Source of the DNA: Flaveria trinervia
Taxonomy: Eukaryota; Streptophyta; Magnoliopsida; Asterales; Asteraceae
Direction of reading: 5' to 3'
Assembly: GCA_025506515.1 (NCBI GenBank)
Contig: CM046457.1
Location: 41,721,541 to 41,785,540, forward strand
Length of the DNA: 64,000 nt
Both the position numbers and the translations under genes were made by a program. This document shows, one piece after another, positions 10,748 through 22,164 of this stretch (positions are counted from its first letter, which is position 1; the number at the start of each line of letters is the position of its first letter). The notes beneath the pieces are model-generated. The model was not told the DNA's origin and did no database searches. It saw only the letters and a list, made by a program, of their open reading frames with translations.

Positions 10748-13585
10748 ATGACTACTCCTTCTAATGATCCTCATAATACCGGTTTCTCAACCAAGCCTCC
10801 GATGCTGGTTAGGACCGAGTATAACATATGGCAACGAAGAATGCTTCATCACCGGTCTGTTAACAGTTCAGGTTTGTGACATCTGTGGTACATGGACCAC
10901 ATAAGCCTATGGTGAAAAATCCGGAAACCAATCAAATGGTTCCGAAGAAGAAGAACAATACTCTGATGAAGATCGGAAACTGTTTGAGATTGATGCTAAA
11001 GCCCATGGAATTCTGGCCATGGCACTGCCTAATGAAATCTATTCAGGGCTTATGCATCATGAAACTACTCATGATCTCTGGAATGCCCTGAAGGAGCAAT
11101 TCGGTGCACAGATGAGGTCTTAGCAAACAACAGAGAAATCCTTGCCCAACAATATGAGACATTCTCTCATAGAAAGGGTGAGACACTGACTCAACAGTTT
11201 GAGCGTTTTTCCTGCTTGATCTCTGAGCTGAAAATGGTGAACAGGAATACACCAATAGCCAGATGAATAACAGGTTCCTCAGATCACTGCCTGAGAGATG
11301 GGACACATACACTATTGTCCTACGCTCCAGTGCAAATCTGGATAGCCTATCTCTCACCCAACTTCATGGGAAACTGCTTACATTCGAAAGAGAGATAGAG
11401 CAGAAGAGGAAACTGTCCTCATCAGAAAGCTCACTGATGACTTTGTACCAGGGAATACTGCCTTGGTTGGTCATGATTCAGAATATGCTGCATCTGAAAG
11501 CAATTATGATGAGCATATTGATTTCTCTTCAAATAGTTCTGATCATGCATTTGTTGGTATTGAGAGTCATTCTGGCAGTAATAGTGACAATCTATGCTTC
11601 ATCATGGATGATTTGAAAGGAATAGCTGATGATGATTAGAAGAGATGGATATTCTGAGCCAAATGGCATTGATTAATATCAGATCTCAGAAGTTCTATAA
11701 GAGAACTGGCAGGAAATTTCCTGGACTCTCTGGCAAAACCAAAGTTAGTTTTGACAAGAGTAAGTTGAGGTGTCACAAATGCCAAAGGCTGGGACACTTT
11801 GCAAGGGAGTGTAGATCAACTGGATCTAACTCTTCTGCACCCTTTGTGACTTTTCCTAGTACTAGTCCACAAAACAGAGGGCAACATCCTGCTAGTTCTG
11901 GTCATCATTCACATCCTAGATCTCCTGCATACTTTGTTCCCGAGGGTCAAATGTCATATCCTTATCCCTGCTATTATATGCCTCAACCAAATCCTGTTCA
12001 AGCTCCAATTGCACAACAACCACAAGCATTGCCTGAACCACAACCTTCCCAATCTCATCAACAAACTCACCTCAACAACACAGCTTCTTCACCCCAGGAT
12101 TGTTGACTGGAGCAGTTTACTAGATAACTTGTCTGGTCATGAACAACTGTTTTCAGGTGCTGGTCAACATGGTGGTGAAAGTCCCTTTGGAAATCTAGCT
12201 CTTATGGCTTTGGATTCTGCTGATACTTCATCACCACAATGCCTCTACACCAAAGGTATCACAGGTATCCTCTGAGGCAAAAGCCAAATTGTGTTCTGAA
12301 ACATGTACAGCATTTGCATCTATTAGAGAATCAAATGTAGCTTTAATCAACAAGAACATTGAGCTAGAACAAATAATTTCCAAAAGCAAAGCTGAATTTG
12401 AGTCTGTGCTTAATGATAAGAATGATGAGATTTACAAACTTAAATGCCAATAACTGATGATAAGGCTAGGGAAGAGATACTTCTAGAGAAGTATAAAGAT
12501 CTCAAAGAAACCCTTGCAGTCACCCAGGTAGAGTGTGATAGATGGTACAATCATGCAAAGGTTTTGAAATGCTTCTTAGTAAGCAATCTGCTTCCAATGT
12601 GAAGTTTGGCATTGGTTACAATCACACTGCTCCACCTACAGATTTTACTCCCAGAGCAGAGGTAGAATCTGATGGTGAGAGTAATAACCAATCCATCTCA
12701 TCATGTGATCTACTTTCTGATACAGCACAATCAGAAGTAGAAGTCAGCATCAAGCCCTCTCAGAACCTATCAGCTGATGTTGATGGTTCCACTACTGACA
12801 CTCACATGATCAATGAGTTGATCAACTCAGGAGTTAATTCTGAAAGTCCTGAAAGGACTAGAGAGCAGGATTTAACACCTGAAGTTCAAACTCCAACTAC
12901 TGTCAGTACTGAAAAGAAGAAAACTGTCAGTAGAAAGAGTTGAAGACAACTAAATAGGAAGTCAAGAAAGCAAACAATGCTTCCAAGCACTGAAGAGCAA
13001 GTCTTCAGTTGCTTCACCCTCTTTAGTTGATGATCAACATAAGATGAAGAAGAAACCATGTGAAGTATGTGGTTTGTTCAATCATCTTACAGATGATTGC
13101 TGGTACAAAAGAGGTTCCAAACTCAAACATAAAGAGGAAATTAAAGAGAAAATGGTAAAAATGAAAACTGAGTTTGAGACCACATTTGTATCAGCAACAT
13201 CAAATCCTGTAACCCTTAAGTCCACAAGAAATCCAAAAAGGAAGGGTTTAAACAGGTAACAGCTGAGATTGCTCAGAAGAAGAAGGTGCAACATAGGAAC
13301 TTATCAAACTCCACTGGCAATGTGTCTGATGAGCTGAAAGCTTTATCACAAAATCAGACACAGCTGGTTATGATGGTTCAACATCTATTGGGAAGAGTTA
13401 ACCAATTAGATGCTCCTATGTTGAAACCACAGAAAAGGAGGTCCAAGCCAAAGGATTCCTCTTCTTCACCATCTTCTTCCTCTCAGGCTGTTGTTTCCAA
13501 TAAACCTGTTAGTTTACCATCTGTTGATGAGACCAGACCCAAACCAAAAAGGTTTGGGTCTCCAAACTAACTGATTGTTTATTTT
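10748..13585 (+). pseudogene. Family A gag region
   Basis: ATG at 10748 (MTTPSNDPHNTGFSTKPP), frame lost near 10880. The retrotrans_gag type core follows in pieces (NNRFLRSLPERWDTYTIVLR at 11263). A CCHC knuckle CHKCQRLGHFAREC lies at about 11773. Then come a Pro/Gln-rich part, a coiled Glu/Lys-rich part (12300-12900), a second knuckle-like CEVCGLFNHLTDDCW at about 13057 and a basic tail. An ACTGAAG/CTTCAGT inverted repeat (12989-13009) sits just before the second knuckle. Two cysteine knuckles and a long gag are typical of the Sirevirus group. Frameshifts are frequent and some stops (e.g. 12949) are in-frame. Confidence 0.85.
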
Positions 13586-15360
13586 TCCAGGGTTCTCCAA
13601 CATGCCAAAGTAGCATCTGGTATGTAGACAGTGGGGATCTATGCACATGACTGGGAACACTCTCTTCTTCATGACTACTCTCAAGGAAAGAAGGGCTTTG
13701 TTTCTTTTGGCAATGATGCTAGGGGTTACATCATTGGAATGGCTTTGTCTCCAATGGAGAAATCAAGTTTGATGATGTTAATCATGTGGAAAATCTCAAG
13801 TACAATCTCTTGAGTGTCAGTCAAATGTGTGATAAAGGCCATGTTGCTCTTTTCACCAGTCAGAACTGTAGGATTCTGTCATCCAAAGTTCTGCATTTGA
13901 TTGATAAGGTGTTGGATGATCACACTCTTCTGAGAGCCAACAGGACAGGAAGAGTGTATGCCTTAGATCTTTCCAAGAAAATAGATCTCAGAGGCAATCC
14001 TTGCCTATTTTCCAAAGCCTCTTCTCAAGAATCTAAACTGTGGCACAGAAGGCTGGGTCATGTAAATTTCAAAAACATGAATCAGCTTATCCACAATAGT
14101 TTAGTTAGAGGCTTACCAATAAAGGAGTTCCACTGTGATGAAACCTGCACTGCTTGTTTAAAAGGAAAACAACACAAAGTCTCATTCCCTCCTATTGAAG
14201 AGCCTAAGTCCACTACCTGCTTGCAATTACTGCATATGGATCTATTTGGTCCTGTGAGAGTAATGAGCATGGCAAAGAAGAAATACTGTCTGGTAATTAT
14301 GGATGATTACTCCAGATTTGTATGGACTTTCTTTCTACATTCAAAGGATGAGGTTGCTCAGAAGATTATTCACTTTGTGTTGTATATTGAGAAGCAGTAT
14401 TCCTTCCAGTCAAGTGTATTAGAAGTGACAATGGAACTGAATTCAGAAACCATACACTTGATGACTTCTATCTTTCAAAGGGAATCAAAAGGCACTTTAG
14501 CATACCAAGGACTCCAGAACAAAATGGAGTAGTGGAGAGAAAGAACAGGACCCTAATTGAAGTTGCAAGGTCCATGCTGGCTGACTTTGGTTTGCCACTG
14601 ACCTTTTGGCTGAAGCTGTTAACACAGCTTGCTATGTGCAGAATAGAGTCTTAGTAAATCAGAGGTTGATGAAGACTCCATATGAAGTTCTCCATCACTT
14701 GGCTCCTCTAATTTCATTTTTCAAAGCATTTGGGTGTCCCTGTTTTATTCTCAACATAAAGGATCAACTCCAAAAATTTGATCCTAAGGTGGATGCAGGG
14801 TATTTTGTTGGTTATTCATCTACTTGCAAGGCATACAGAGTCTTCAACTGCAGAACAAAATAGTTGAAGAGACTTTGCATGTGAAGTTTAATGAATCTCC
14901 TTTGGACAAGATTCCACAAAACCCTGTGGAGTTGTTTGATTTGGACATACTGCAATTGTTCCTTATCAACCTCCAGCTGTTGCAGATCATGTGGATAAAT
15001 CATCTTCTGCAGCATGTCTTCCACCTGGTGGTATTGATGATGATGATGATAATATCAATACTCACCTATTCAAGTTTAGTGACCAACTGCCTGTGTCTGC
15101 TAAATTTGATGTTCCTGTAGCTTCAGCAGTTCCATCCACAACAATGCTGATGAGATCTCTATTTCCTCTACATCTTTTGAGTTACCATCTAATTCTTGGT
15201 TTCAAGAGTCTGCATCAACATCTGCTGCTGCTGAAGGTCCTACAAACACTTGCACAGATCTCATTGTTTATCAAGAACTGAAGAATCACCCAATGTCTCA
15301 GATTATTGTGATATCAATGCTGGTGTTTCAACAAGAAGTCAATTGTATAACTTCTTCTGC
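13586..15360 (+). pseudogene. Family A protease and integrase
   Basis: Protease: SSIWYVDSG near 13625 keeps the catalytic DSG, and HMTG follows after a one-base loss. Integrase: the zinc-binding block is LWHRRLGHVNFKNMNQLI (14038) with CTACLKGKQHKV. The catalytic core starts at LHMDLFGPVRVMS with YCLVIMDDYSRFVWTFF. The second acidic block (SDNGTEF type) is damaged near 14430. The glutamate block near 14525 is readable after a stop. The ORF 13786-14532 (248 aa) is the longest intact piece. A degraded linker between integrase and RT extends to about 15360. Confidence 0.85.
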
Positions 15361-16250
15361 TTCTATGCTCTCTTTATCAGTCAGCTAGAGCCAAAGAACT
15401 ACCATGTTGCTTTGAGAGACATGGATGGGTTGAAGCTATGCAGCTTGAGCTACTTCAGTTCAAGAAACAGCAAGTGTGGGAACTGGTTCCTCTTCCCCCA
15501 GGTAAGTGTGCAATAGGCACTAAATGGGTGTTTAGGAATAAAACTGATGAAATGGGCTTATTGTTAAGAACAAGGCTAGACTGTTGTACAGGGGTTTTCA
15601 CAAGAAGAAGGTATTGACTATGATGAAACCTTTGCCCCTGTAGCCAGACTAGAGGCAATCAGATTGTTTTTAGCCTATGCTGCATTCCACAATCTTAAAG
15701 TTTTTCAAATGGATGTCAAAAGTGTATTTTTATATGGTAAAATAAAGGAAGAAGTTTATGTGTGTCAACCACCAGGTTTTGAGGATAATAAGCATCCTGA
15801 TGGGTGTATAACTTGATAAGGCTCTTTATGGGTTGAAGCAAGCTCCTAGAGCCTGGTATGAGACACTTTCCACTTTTCTTCTTAAGAATAATTTCACTAG
15901 AGGCTCCATTGATAAAACTCTATTTATTAAGAAGGTGGATCAGCATAAGCTACTGTTCAGATTTATGTTGATGATATCATTTTTGCATCCTCTGATCCCC
16001 AGTTGTGTGATGATTTTACAACATTAATGAAAAAGAGGTTTGAAATGAGTGCAATGGGAGAATTACAGTTCTTTCTAGGCTTGCAAAATAAACAAAAGGC
16101 TGATGGAACCTTTATTCATCAGTCCAAATATACAAAGATATTTTCAATAAGTTTGATTTACAAAACTGTAAGCCCTGTTCTACTCCCATGTGCAACACCA
16201 CACAACTGGATGCTGATCAGAAAGGTAAAGCTGTTGATCAAACACTTTAC
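15361..16250 (+). pseudogene. Family A reverse transcriptase
   Basis: Copia RT blocks in order: EPKNYHVALRD near 15390, GTKWVFRNKTDE (frameshifted, 15518), [20 protein letters not shown] (15700) with the first catalytic Asp, [16 protein letters not shown] (15834), and YVDD at 15964-15975 ([10 protein letters not shown]). The catalytic site is intact, but at least four one-base indels break the frame. Confidence 0.85.
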
Positions 16251-16897
16251 AGATGTATGATTGGTCCTTGATGTATTTAACAGCTTCTAGACCAGATATT
16301 ATGTTTGCTACATGTGTGTGTGCTAGATTTCAGGCTGCTCCTAAAGAGTCTCATTTGATTGCAGTCAAGAGAATCTTTAGATATTTGCAAGGTACACAAA
16401 CTCTGGGTTTATGGTATTCCACTGGACACTCTTGCAAATTAGTTGCTTTTTCAGATAGTGACTATGCAGGGTGCAAGTTAACTAGAAAAAGTCATCTTCT
16501 GGTGGTTGTCAATTCCTAGGACTGTTTGATTTCTTGCAGAGTAAGAAACAAACATCTGTTGCTACATCAACTGCTGAGCCGAGTACATTGCTGCTGCAAG
16601 TTGCACTTCTCAGGTACTCTGGCTTCAGAACCAACTTCTGGATTATGGCATTACAGAGACTAAGACTCCATTATTAATGGATAGTGCTTCAGCTTGTGTA
16701 TTGTCAAAAATCCAGTCCAGCACTCTAGGACCAAACATATAGAGATCAGACATCACTTTATTCGGGATTGTTTTGAAAAAGGTCTGATTGATCCTAAGTT
16801 TGTGCCTAGTGCTGATGAGCTTGCAGATATTTTTACTAAGCCTTTGGATAGTCCTACTTTCCAAAACCTTGTGTTAAGGCTGGTATGCTGCAGCTAG
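16251..16897 (+). pseudogene. Family A RNase H and pol C-terminus
   Basis: Reads [40 protein letters not shown], a D-containing [10 protein letters not shown], then a frameshifted TAEPSTLLLQ part and HSRTKHIEIRHHFIRDCFEK. The stop is TAG at 16895. These are the standard copia RNase H blocks. Frames change at about 16500 and 16690. Confidence 0.85.
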
Positions 16898-17647
16898 AAT
16901 AAGTGACAACTACTGATGATTTCTGTAAAAAGTACTGGTGATCATTGTAACCAAGTCACATATAAGTACTGATGAGTCCTTTCACCTTCAGTAGTTTTTA
17001 TAACTACTGACAGCGAAATGTTCACAAATACTGAAGTACTTTATCTGTTCTAAACTACTGATGTAGTTACAACTACTGATGTAGTTACAACTACTGAAAT
17101 CAGTACAAACAGATAAGTACTGACGTCCTATGAAACACCTGAAAAGCAGATGCAAAGTCTGATGAGTAAGTGTTGAGGACAGTTTGAAACAGCTGAAAGG
17201 CTATGAATTGATGAAAACTACTCAAGAGAACTTTCTCTTCAGTTGTTTCTACAACTGCTGTTTCAGTCTAAACAACTGAAGCAAAACCATGTCTTCAGTA
17301 GTTGACAACTACTGATGACTATACCAGTCATCAGTTGTTTACAACAACTGATGACAAAACAAGTCTTCAGTAGTTCACAATACTGAAGACAACACAAGTC
17401 TCAGCTTACAACAATGATGACAAAAACAATGTCTTCGTAGTTTCACAACTACTGATGACTGATACCAAGTCTTCAGTTGTTTCATCATCTGAAGTCAAAA
17501 CCATGGTCTTCAGTAGTTTTATATCTGCTGATGCCTAAAACCACGACTTCAGCTGTTTTAACGTCTCAAGGGTAATACCATGTCAACAGTCGGTTTAAAA
17601 CTACTGATGACTAACACCACACCCTTCAGTCATTTTCACCCCTACCC
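16898..17647. repeat. Family A pol-env spacer with CTTCAGTAG / CTACTGA palindrome array
   Basis: 750 bp without an ORF. AACTACTGA and TTCAGTAGTT half-sites recur about every 20-40 bp and often as facing pairs, e.g. TCAGTAGTTG-AC-AACTACTGA near 17300. Related words (CAGCTGAAA, GTCTTCAG) are mixed in. The same words fill the first half of the A LTR. Confidence 0.8.
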
Positions 17648-17655
17648 TATAAATA
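17648..17655 (+). promoter_or_regulatory. TATA box before env-position ORF, copy A2
   Basis: TATAAATA in ACCCTATAAATACTG. The ATG at 17714 is 59 bp further on. Good plant TATA consensus, placed directly after the palindrome array. It is shared with copy A1. Confidence 0.5.
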
Positions 17656-17713
17656 CTGTCCTCTTCTCTAATGTTTCATTAGCCGTTATTTTTTGAACTT
17701 CTCTCTCTCAAAC

Positions 17714-20700
17714 ATGGCGACCATGAGTCTGAAACCACGAACAACTGCGTTGCTTACCTTACAAAGTCGGCTTTCTGGAACAAATATGATAATGCCATTG
17801 ACTTAATGGTGGATTCCCCATATCGCACAGCCTTTCTCTTGAATCCAACAATTTACCCTGAATCCCTCAGTCAATTCTGGTCAAATGCTTTTGTTCATAC
17901 TGATGAGTCTACCGGTCAGATCTCTGTTCGGTCCCTTATCAACCAGAAACCAGTGGTCGTTACAGCCGACATCATTCGTCAGGCATTACATTACATGATT
18001 CCACCGCTGTAACTGCATACCCAAAGGGCACAACAGATATCTCCTTTCTCAATCATGGGTATGAAGGTGATCTTCGAGCTACAACCGTTCTAAAGAAACA
18101 TTTCCATGACGCTGAGAAAGTCATTTTTCACATGGTAAATGTCTGCTTAGCTCCAAGACATCTTCTTGGGATCAAATGTCATCCCAATGGCAACAGGTAT
18201 TGTATTCTATTCTAGAACACCAACCGCTAAATTTTTCTGAAATTGTGTTTCTAGAAATTAAGAACCTGGCTCAGAAACCTATGGCAAACCGATGGCCATT
18301 ATATCCCAGGTTTCTGATGGCCATTATTTTGGATGAACTAAAATCTGATGGCCTTGTTGGCCTTGGAGTCCCTGCACCAGCTGTTTTGGCTGAGGTATAC
18401 TCCAGGCACAACTCAGACCTACACTCAAAGAAGCTGCCCGAATGCTAAAGCCAAGCACAGGGAACCCACAGCTTCCTCCATCAGAACCAAAGTCCCCACT
18501 AAACCAAAACCAAAACAACCCAAACAGCTATTCAGGGAGATGAGTCCCCTGAAGATGCTCCTGCACCACCAACGCAGGATATACTTGCTGGCTTAAACCC
18601 CCCAGCAGTATGAGAGACTCTACCGCCATAGCCGCTCAGGATTCCTCTCAAAAGGAGCCTGCAGCCACACACAAGGGGTACACCACATCTGGGATCTTCC
18701 TCACTTGAGGAGATTGCCATTGAAGAGCACCATCCTCCCCAGGTGCACACTGCTTCTACCCCTTCTCCCCATGCAACCGCCCCCCAAAGTCCAACAATAA
18801 TTATTGCAAACGTGCTGACTCAGTTGCATGCCTCTCCTCCTCCCCAACACCCACCAACAAAGGGGAGAACCACAGACATTGAGGAAGAGGATCATCATGC
18901 TTCTGACAACCCCAGCACCAGGGTTTACGAGTTCTATCTCCTAGTGTGGATAGGGAGATTAGAATATCTAGTGAGGCTGCCACCTCTTCTGCATCAGCAC
19001 ATGATCAGAATGAGGCTGGTAACATTGCTAAGACCTCACTAGAGGCAACAACTGATGAAGGACATAGTCCTGAGGCTGCAAGTCCCCAGTTCCAAGAAAA
19101 AGGGGCACATGCTACAACTGGTCTACACCCAGTGCATGTACATCCTGCTCCAAAAAGGAGGTCAGGTGATTCAGCTTCTGCTGATGATGACCTAGGCTTT
19201 TTCTATGACGTTCTAGCCCACAACACCATCCTGGAGGCTGAGGTAAGCAGACTACAAGAACTGCTTGCCAAGAAGTCTCAGGATGTAAGTCCATCTGCCC
19301 CCACCAACCCACAGATGGCACCTTCAGTTGAAGGTTCCCCAAACACTTTACCTTCTCACTTCACTGAGCCTCCAGCTTCTGCTTTTGGCACTATCTCTCC
19401 TGGACAGAACCCCTCAGAGCAGATGGTTGCTGTATTCCAACAATCCCTACCTCTCATCACTCCATTATCAATGACATTGTTTATCAAGCCATTGATGAGA
19501 GGATTTCCTCAAGTCACCAACCTCATTGATGATGTTGTGCAAAAGAAACTTTCTGCGGTACAAACCCCTGCCACCAATGCATCCAAAAAGGGGGAGAGTA
19601 CTGCAGTGAAAGAAAAGAAGAGAAAAAGAACTGAGGATGAGAAGGCACAAGAGAAAACCCAGGAGTTGGAAACAGAAAAGCAACAACAACTATTCACTTA
19701 CAAAAGAAAGAAAAGTGCTGGTGATCAAACTAACTGCTGAAGAAAATCCTTGGAAGAGCTGGTAAAAGATGCAGATGACACACACAGCCGATCCATGGAC
19801 AAATTCATTGAGCAACTCTTCAAGCAAGGCTTTGATATAGCCACATTAGACAGTGAGATCAGGAAGTTGGAAGTGGAGGAAATTCAAACCAGATGGGCTG
19901 GGATATGATGTACTGGAGAAAGAGAGATTGGAGATCATGATTCGTTTCATTGCCAAATACTTAGGAAGATCTTTGATGGAGATTCGTTCATGGACCAGAG
20001 ACAGTATTCTGGCTATAGCCACCTGAATCTGTTTGTCTGAGCAATTTCATAAGGGGATTATCATTGAAGCACTTGATGAGGCTGGGGCTGGAAAAAGGTT
20101 TGAAATGGCAAGACTTACAAAGGCTAAACTCACAACCAAAATGCTTGAACAACCTTCCCTATCACCCACTCAAAAACAGCCTACCCCTCAAATCTCCAAA
20201 CCAATCTCAAAGCCCAAATCCAAACATCCTCAATCTTCAAAACCAATTCCTTTACCAACCCAACCATCATCCAGTGATGCACCTAGAAGGAGGAGAAGGG
20301 TGCTGAGGATAGAAGAAGATGAAGAAGAAGAGGATGAAGATGATAGTTGCCACTCTCTGCTGTTCTAAGGCTACCAGAACCCAGGAGTCAACCCATGATC
20401 ACACCTGACTCTCAAGGGAAATGGTTAGAGTCAAGATAGAAGATGAAGAACAGCAGAAGCAGCACGATGAGCAACTACTGAATATGGTTGACAAGGAATT
20501 TCCTCAGTCATCATCTATACAAGCCATGAAAAGGCATGCTCAGAGGCTGTACACTCTCAGACACACATTTCAGTATCAGAAGGAGAGAGTGAGAGTATGG
20601 CCAGACCCCAAGGTGAGTTCTAGAATCCATAAAAGATCTATTCCACACAGATACAATGGCCATGTTAGAAAAACAATAGATTCTACCATCATGTTGGCCA

Positions 20701-21058
20701 TTGTAGTCTCACCATGGGAAATAATTGATGAATTCAAGAAGGCTCATCAATCAAAAATGACCCCTCAAGCTTTACTGGAAAACAAGATGATCAAAAAGGG
20801 GTTATTATATAAAAGCTTGAAGACATCAAGAAGAATGAGCTCCAGTTACTCCTTGAAGGCACTCATCCTGATGAATTTGTTTATAGGGAGGTAACTACTG
20901 TGGAGTTGAAAAATGGCAGGACTGTGAAGTACTTATCTGAGTACTATGGTCCAGAGTTCTTCTTTGAAGATGGAGTAGAAGAACTCTCCAAGGAGGAACA
21001 AGTTGTTCTCCTTGAGGCCTATGTTCGAGAGTCATACAGACTCATAATGGGGAAGTAA
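17714..21058 (+). pseudogene. Family A env-position ORF, copy A2
   Basis: Same product as the copy at 6088: MATMSLKPR start, MVDSPYRTAFLLNPTIYPES block, Pro/Ala/Ser-rich middle, basic-helical part (KEKKRKRTEDEKAQEKTQEL), acidic EEDEEEEDEDDS run, conserved C-terminal block, and TAA at 21056. The longest open pieces are 18946-19740 (264 aa) and 20421-20894 (157 aa). Frame breaks are one-base indels, mostly at other places than in copy A1. This suggests that the true gene may be open or nearly so. No membrane segment, signal peptide or enzyme motif is seen. It might be a virion or nuclear accessory protein; I cannot tell. Confidence 0.72.
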
Positions 21059-21259
21059 ATCTCATGAATGGGATAAAAATTTTGTGTCCAGTTCCCCAAA
21101 CAGAGTTCCCATTCATACCTTGCCAAACAGATCTCTGAGATTTCTTCCCAGGCCAGAGCTTATATGGGTCATCTTCTCTACTGATCAAGAAGGAAAAGAC
21201 CAACCTTTTTGCCAACAATAAGTGGGAAAATAAATAAATTAGAGGTTTTGGCTGCATTG
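21059..21259 (+). other. Short region between env-position stop and polypurine tract (small ORF-like)
   Basis: Begins with an ATG (21064) whose product starts MNGIKILCPVPQ and soon stops. The matching region of element C is open for 85 codons (34742-34999). It may be the last piece of the env-position gene after a stop, or only conserved 3' non-coding DNA. Confidence 0.3.
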
Positions 21260-21273
21260 GTTCAGGGGGAGTT
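21260..21273 (+). other. Polypurine tract of element A
   Basis: GTTCAGGGGGAGTT directly before the 3' LTR. Same core (GGGGGAGTT) as in E and C. Confidence 0.8.
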
Positions 21274-22164
21274 TGTTGGACCAAAAGAACCAATGAGCCA
21301 AGATCAGAAAACCTCTAAGTCCCACATGATATCACAACAACTGCTGAAGCTTCATCAGCAGTTTGACAAGTGCTGAAAACTCCAACAGCTGAAGATCAAG
21401 TGCTGAAGACTTCAACAGCTGAAGACTAAAGTGCTGAAGTTCAACAACTGAAGAACACAAGTGCTGAAGCTGAACAGCTGAAGAACACAAGTACTGAAGC
21501 TGAAGTCCAAAGTACTGAAGTACAACAGCTGAAGAGTCTACAAGTACTGAAGATCAACAACTGGTGTACAAAGTCTGAAGACAAAGACTGAAGACATCAG
21601 CTGATGATATCTACTGAAGTCATCAGCTGATGAAACGTCTGAAGTTCAAGTCTGAAGACCAAGTACTGAAGTTTCAGTAGTTTGTCACAACAGCTGAAGA
21701 ATACTTCTTCAGTAGTTGTGATATCAGTAGTTTTATGTTTTTACTTTTAGTAGTTTTGTAAAACGACTGAAGAGCTTGTTCTTCAGTGGTTGTAGTATCA
21801 GTAGTTTTATGTTTTTCAGTAGTTATAGTAACTGATAACACTAGTATTTTGTAAGAAGATGTCAGCTGTTTTGACATCTTCTGTAGTTGTGTTTCAGTTG
21901 GAATAATTCTGTTAGATGTCACTATCAAGTGACATCAGCAGACGTCACATCTCTTATATCAGAGGTGTCGACCTAATTGTAAGTGTGACATTTCGTTACC
22001 ACGAAAGCGAATATTGAATGAATATATTTGCAGAATTCTCTCTATCTATAACCGTTTTTGTTCTTCATTGAATATCTTTTAGTTCTTGTGAATTGGCTAA
22101 TTCATTGTTAGAATTCCGTTGCTATACTCTCTAATCAATCAAACGTAGATCACTGATCCTAACA
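21274..22164 (+). repeat. Family A 3' LTR
   Basis: 891 bp, TGTTGG...CTAACA, nearly identical to 9632-10525. The inverted repeat GATGTCACT/AGTGACATC is at 21915-21936. Differences from the left LTR are a few substitutions and one-base indels. Confidence 0.92.

Larger units (their letters stand above)
9632..22164 (+). mobile_element. Family A, near-complete Sirevirus-like Ty1/copia element
   Basis: About 12.5 kb: LTR, tRNA-Met primer site, gag with two zinc knuckles, protease, integrase, reverse transcriptase, RNase H, palindrome-rich spacer, env-position ORF, polypurine tract, LTR. The pol order PR-IN-RT-RH is that of copia. The two LTRs look about 98-99% alike by eye, so the copy is young. 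The reading frames are nevertheless broken many times by single-base indels. The right flank starts GTTGA; no matching TSD exists on the left, because another internal copy lies there. Confidence 0.9.
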
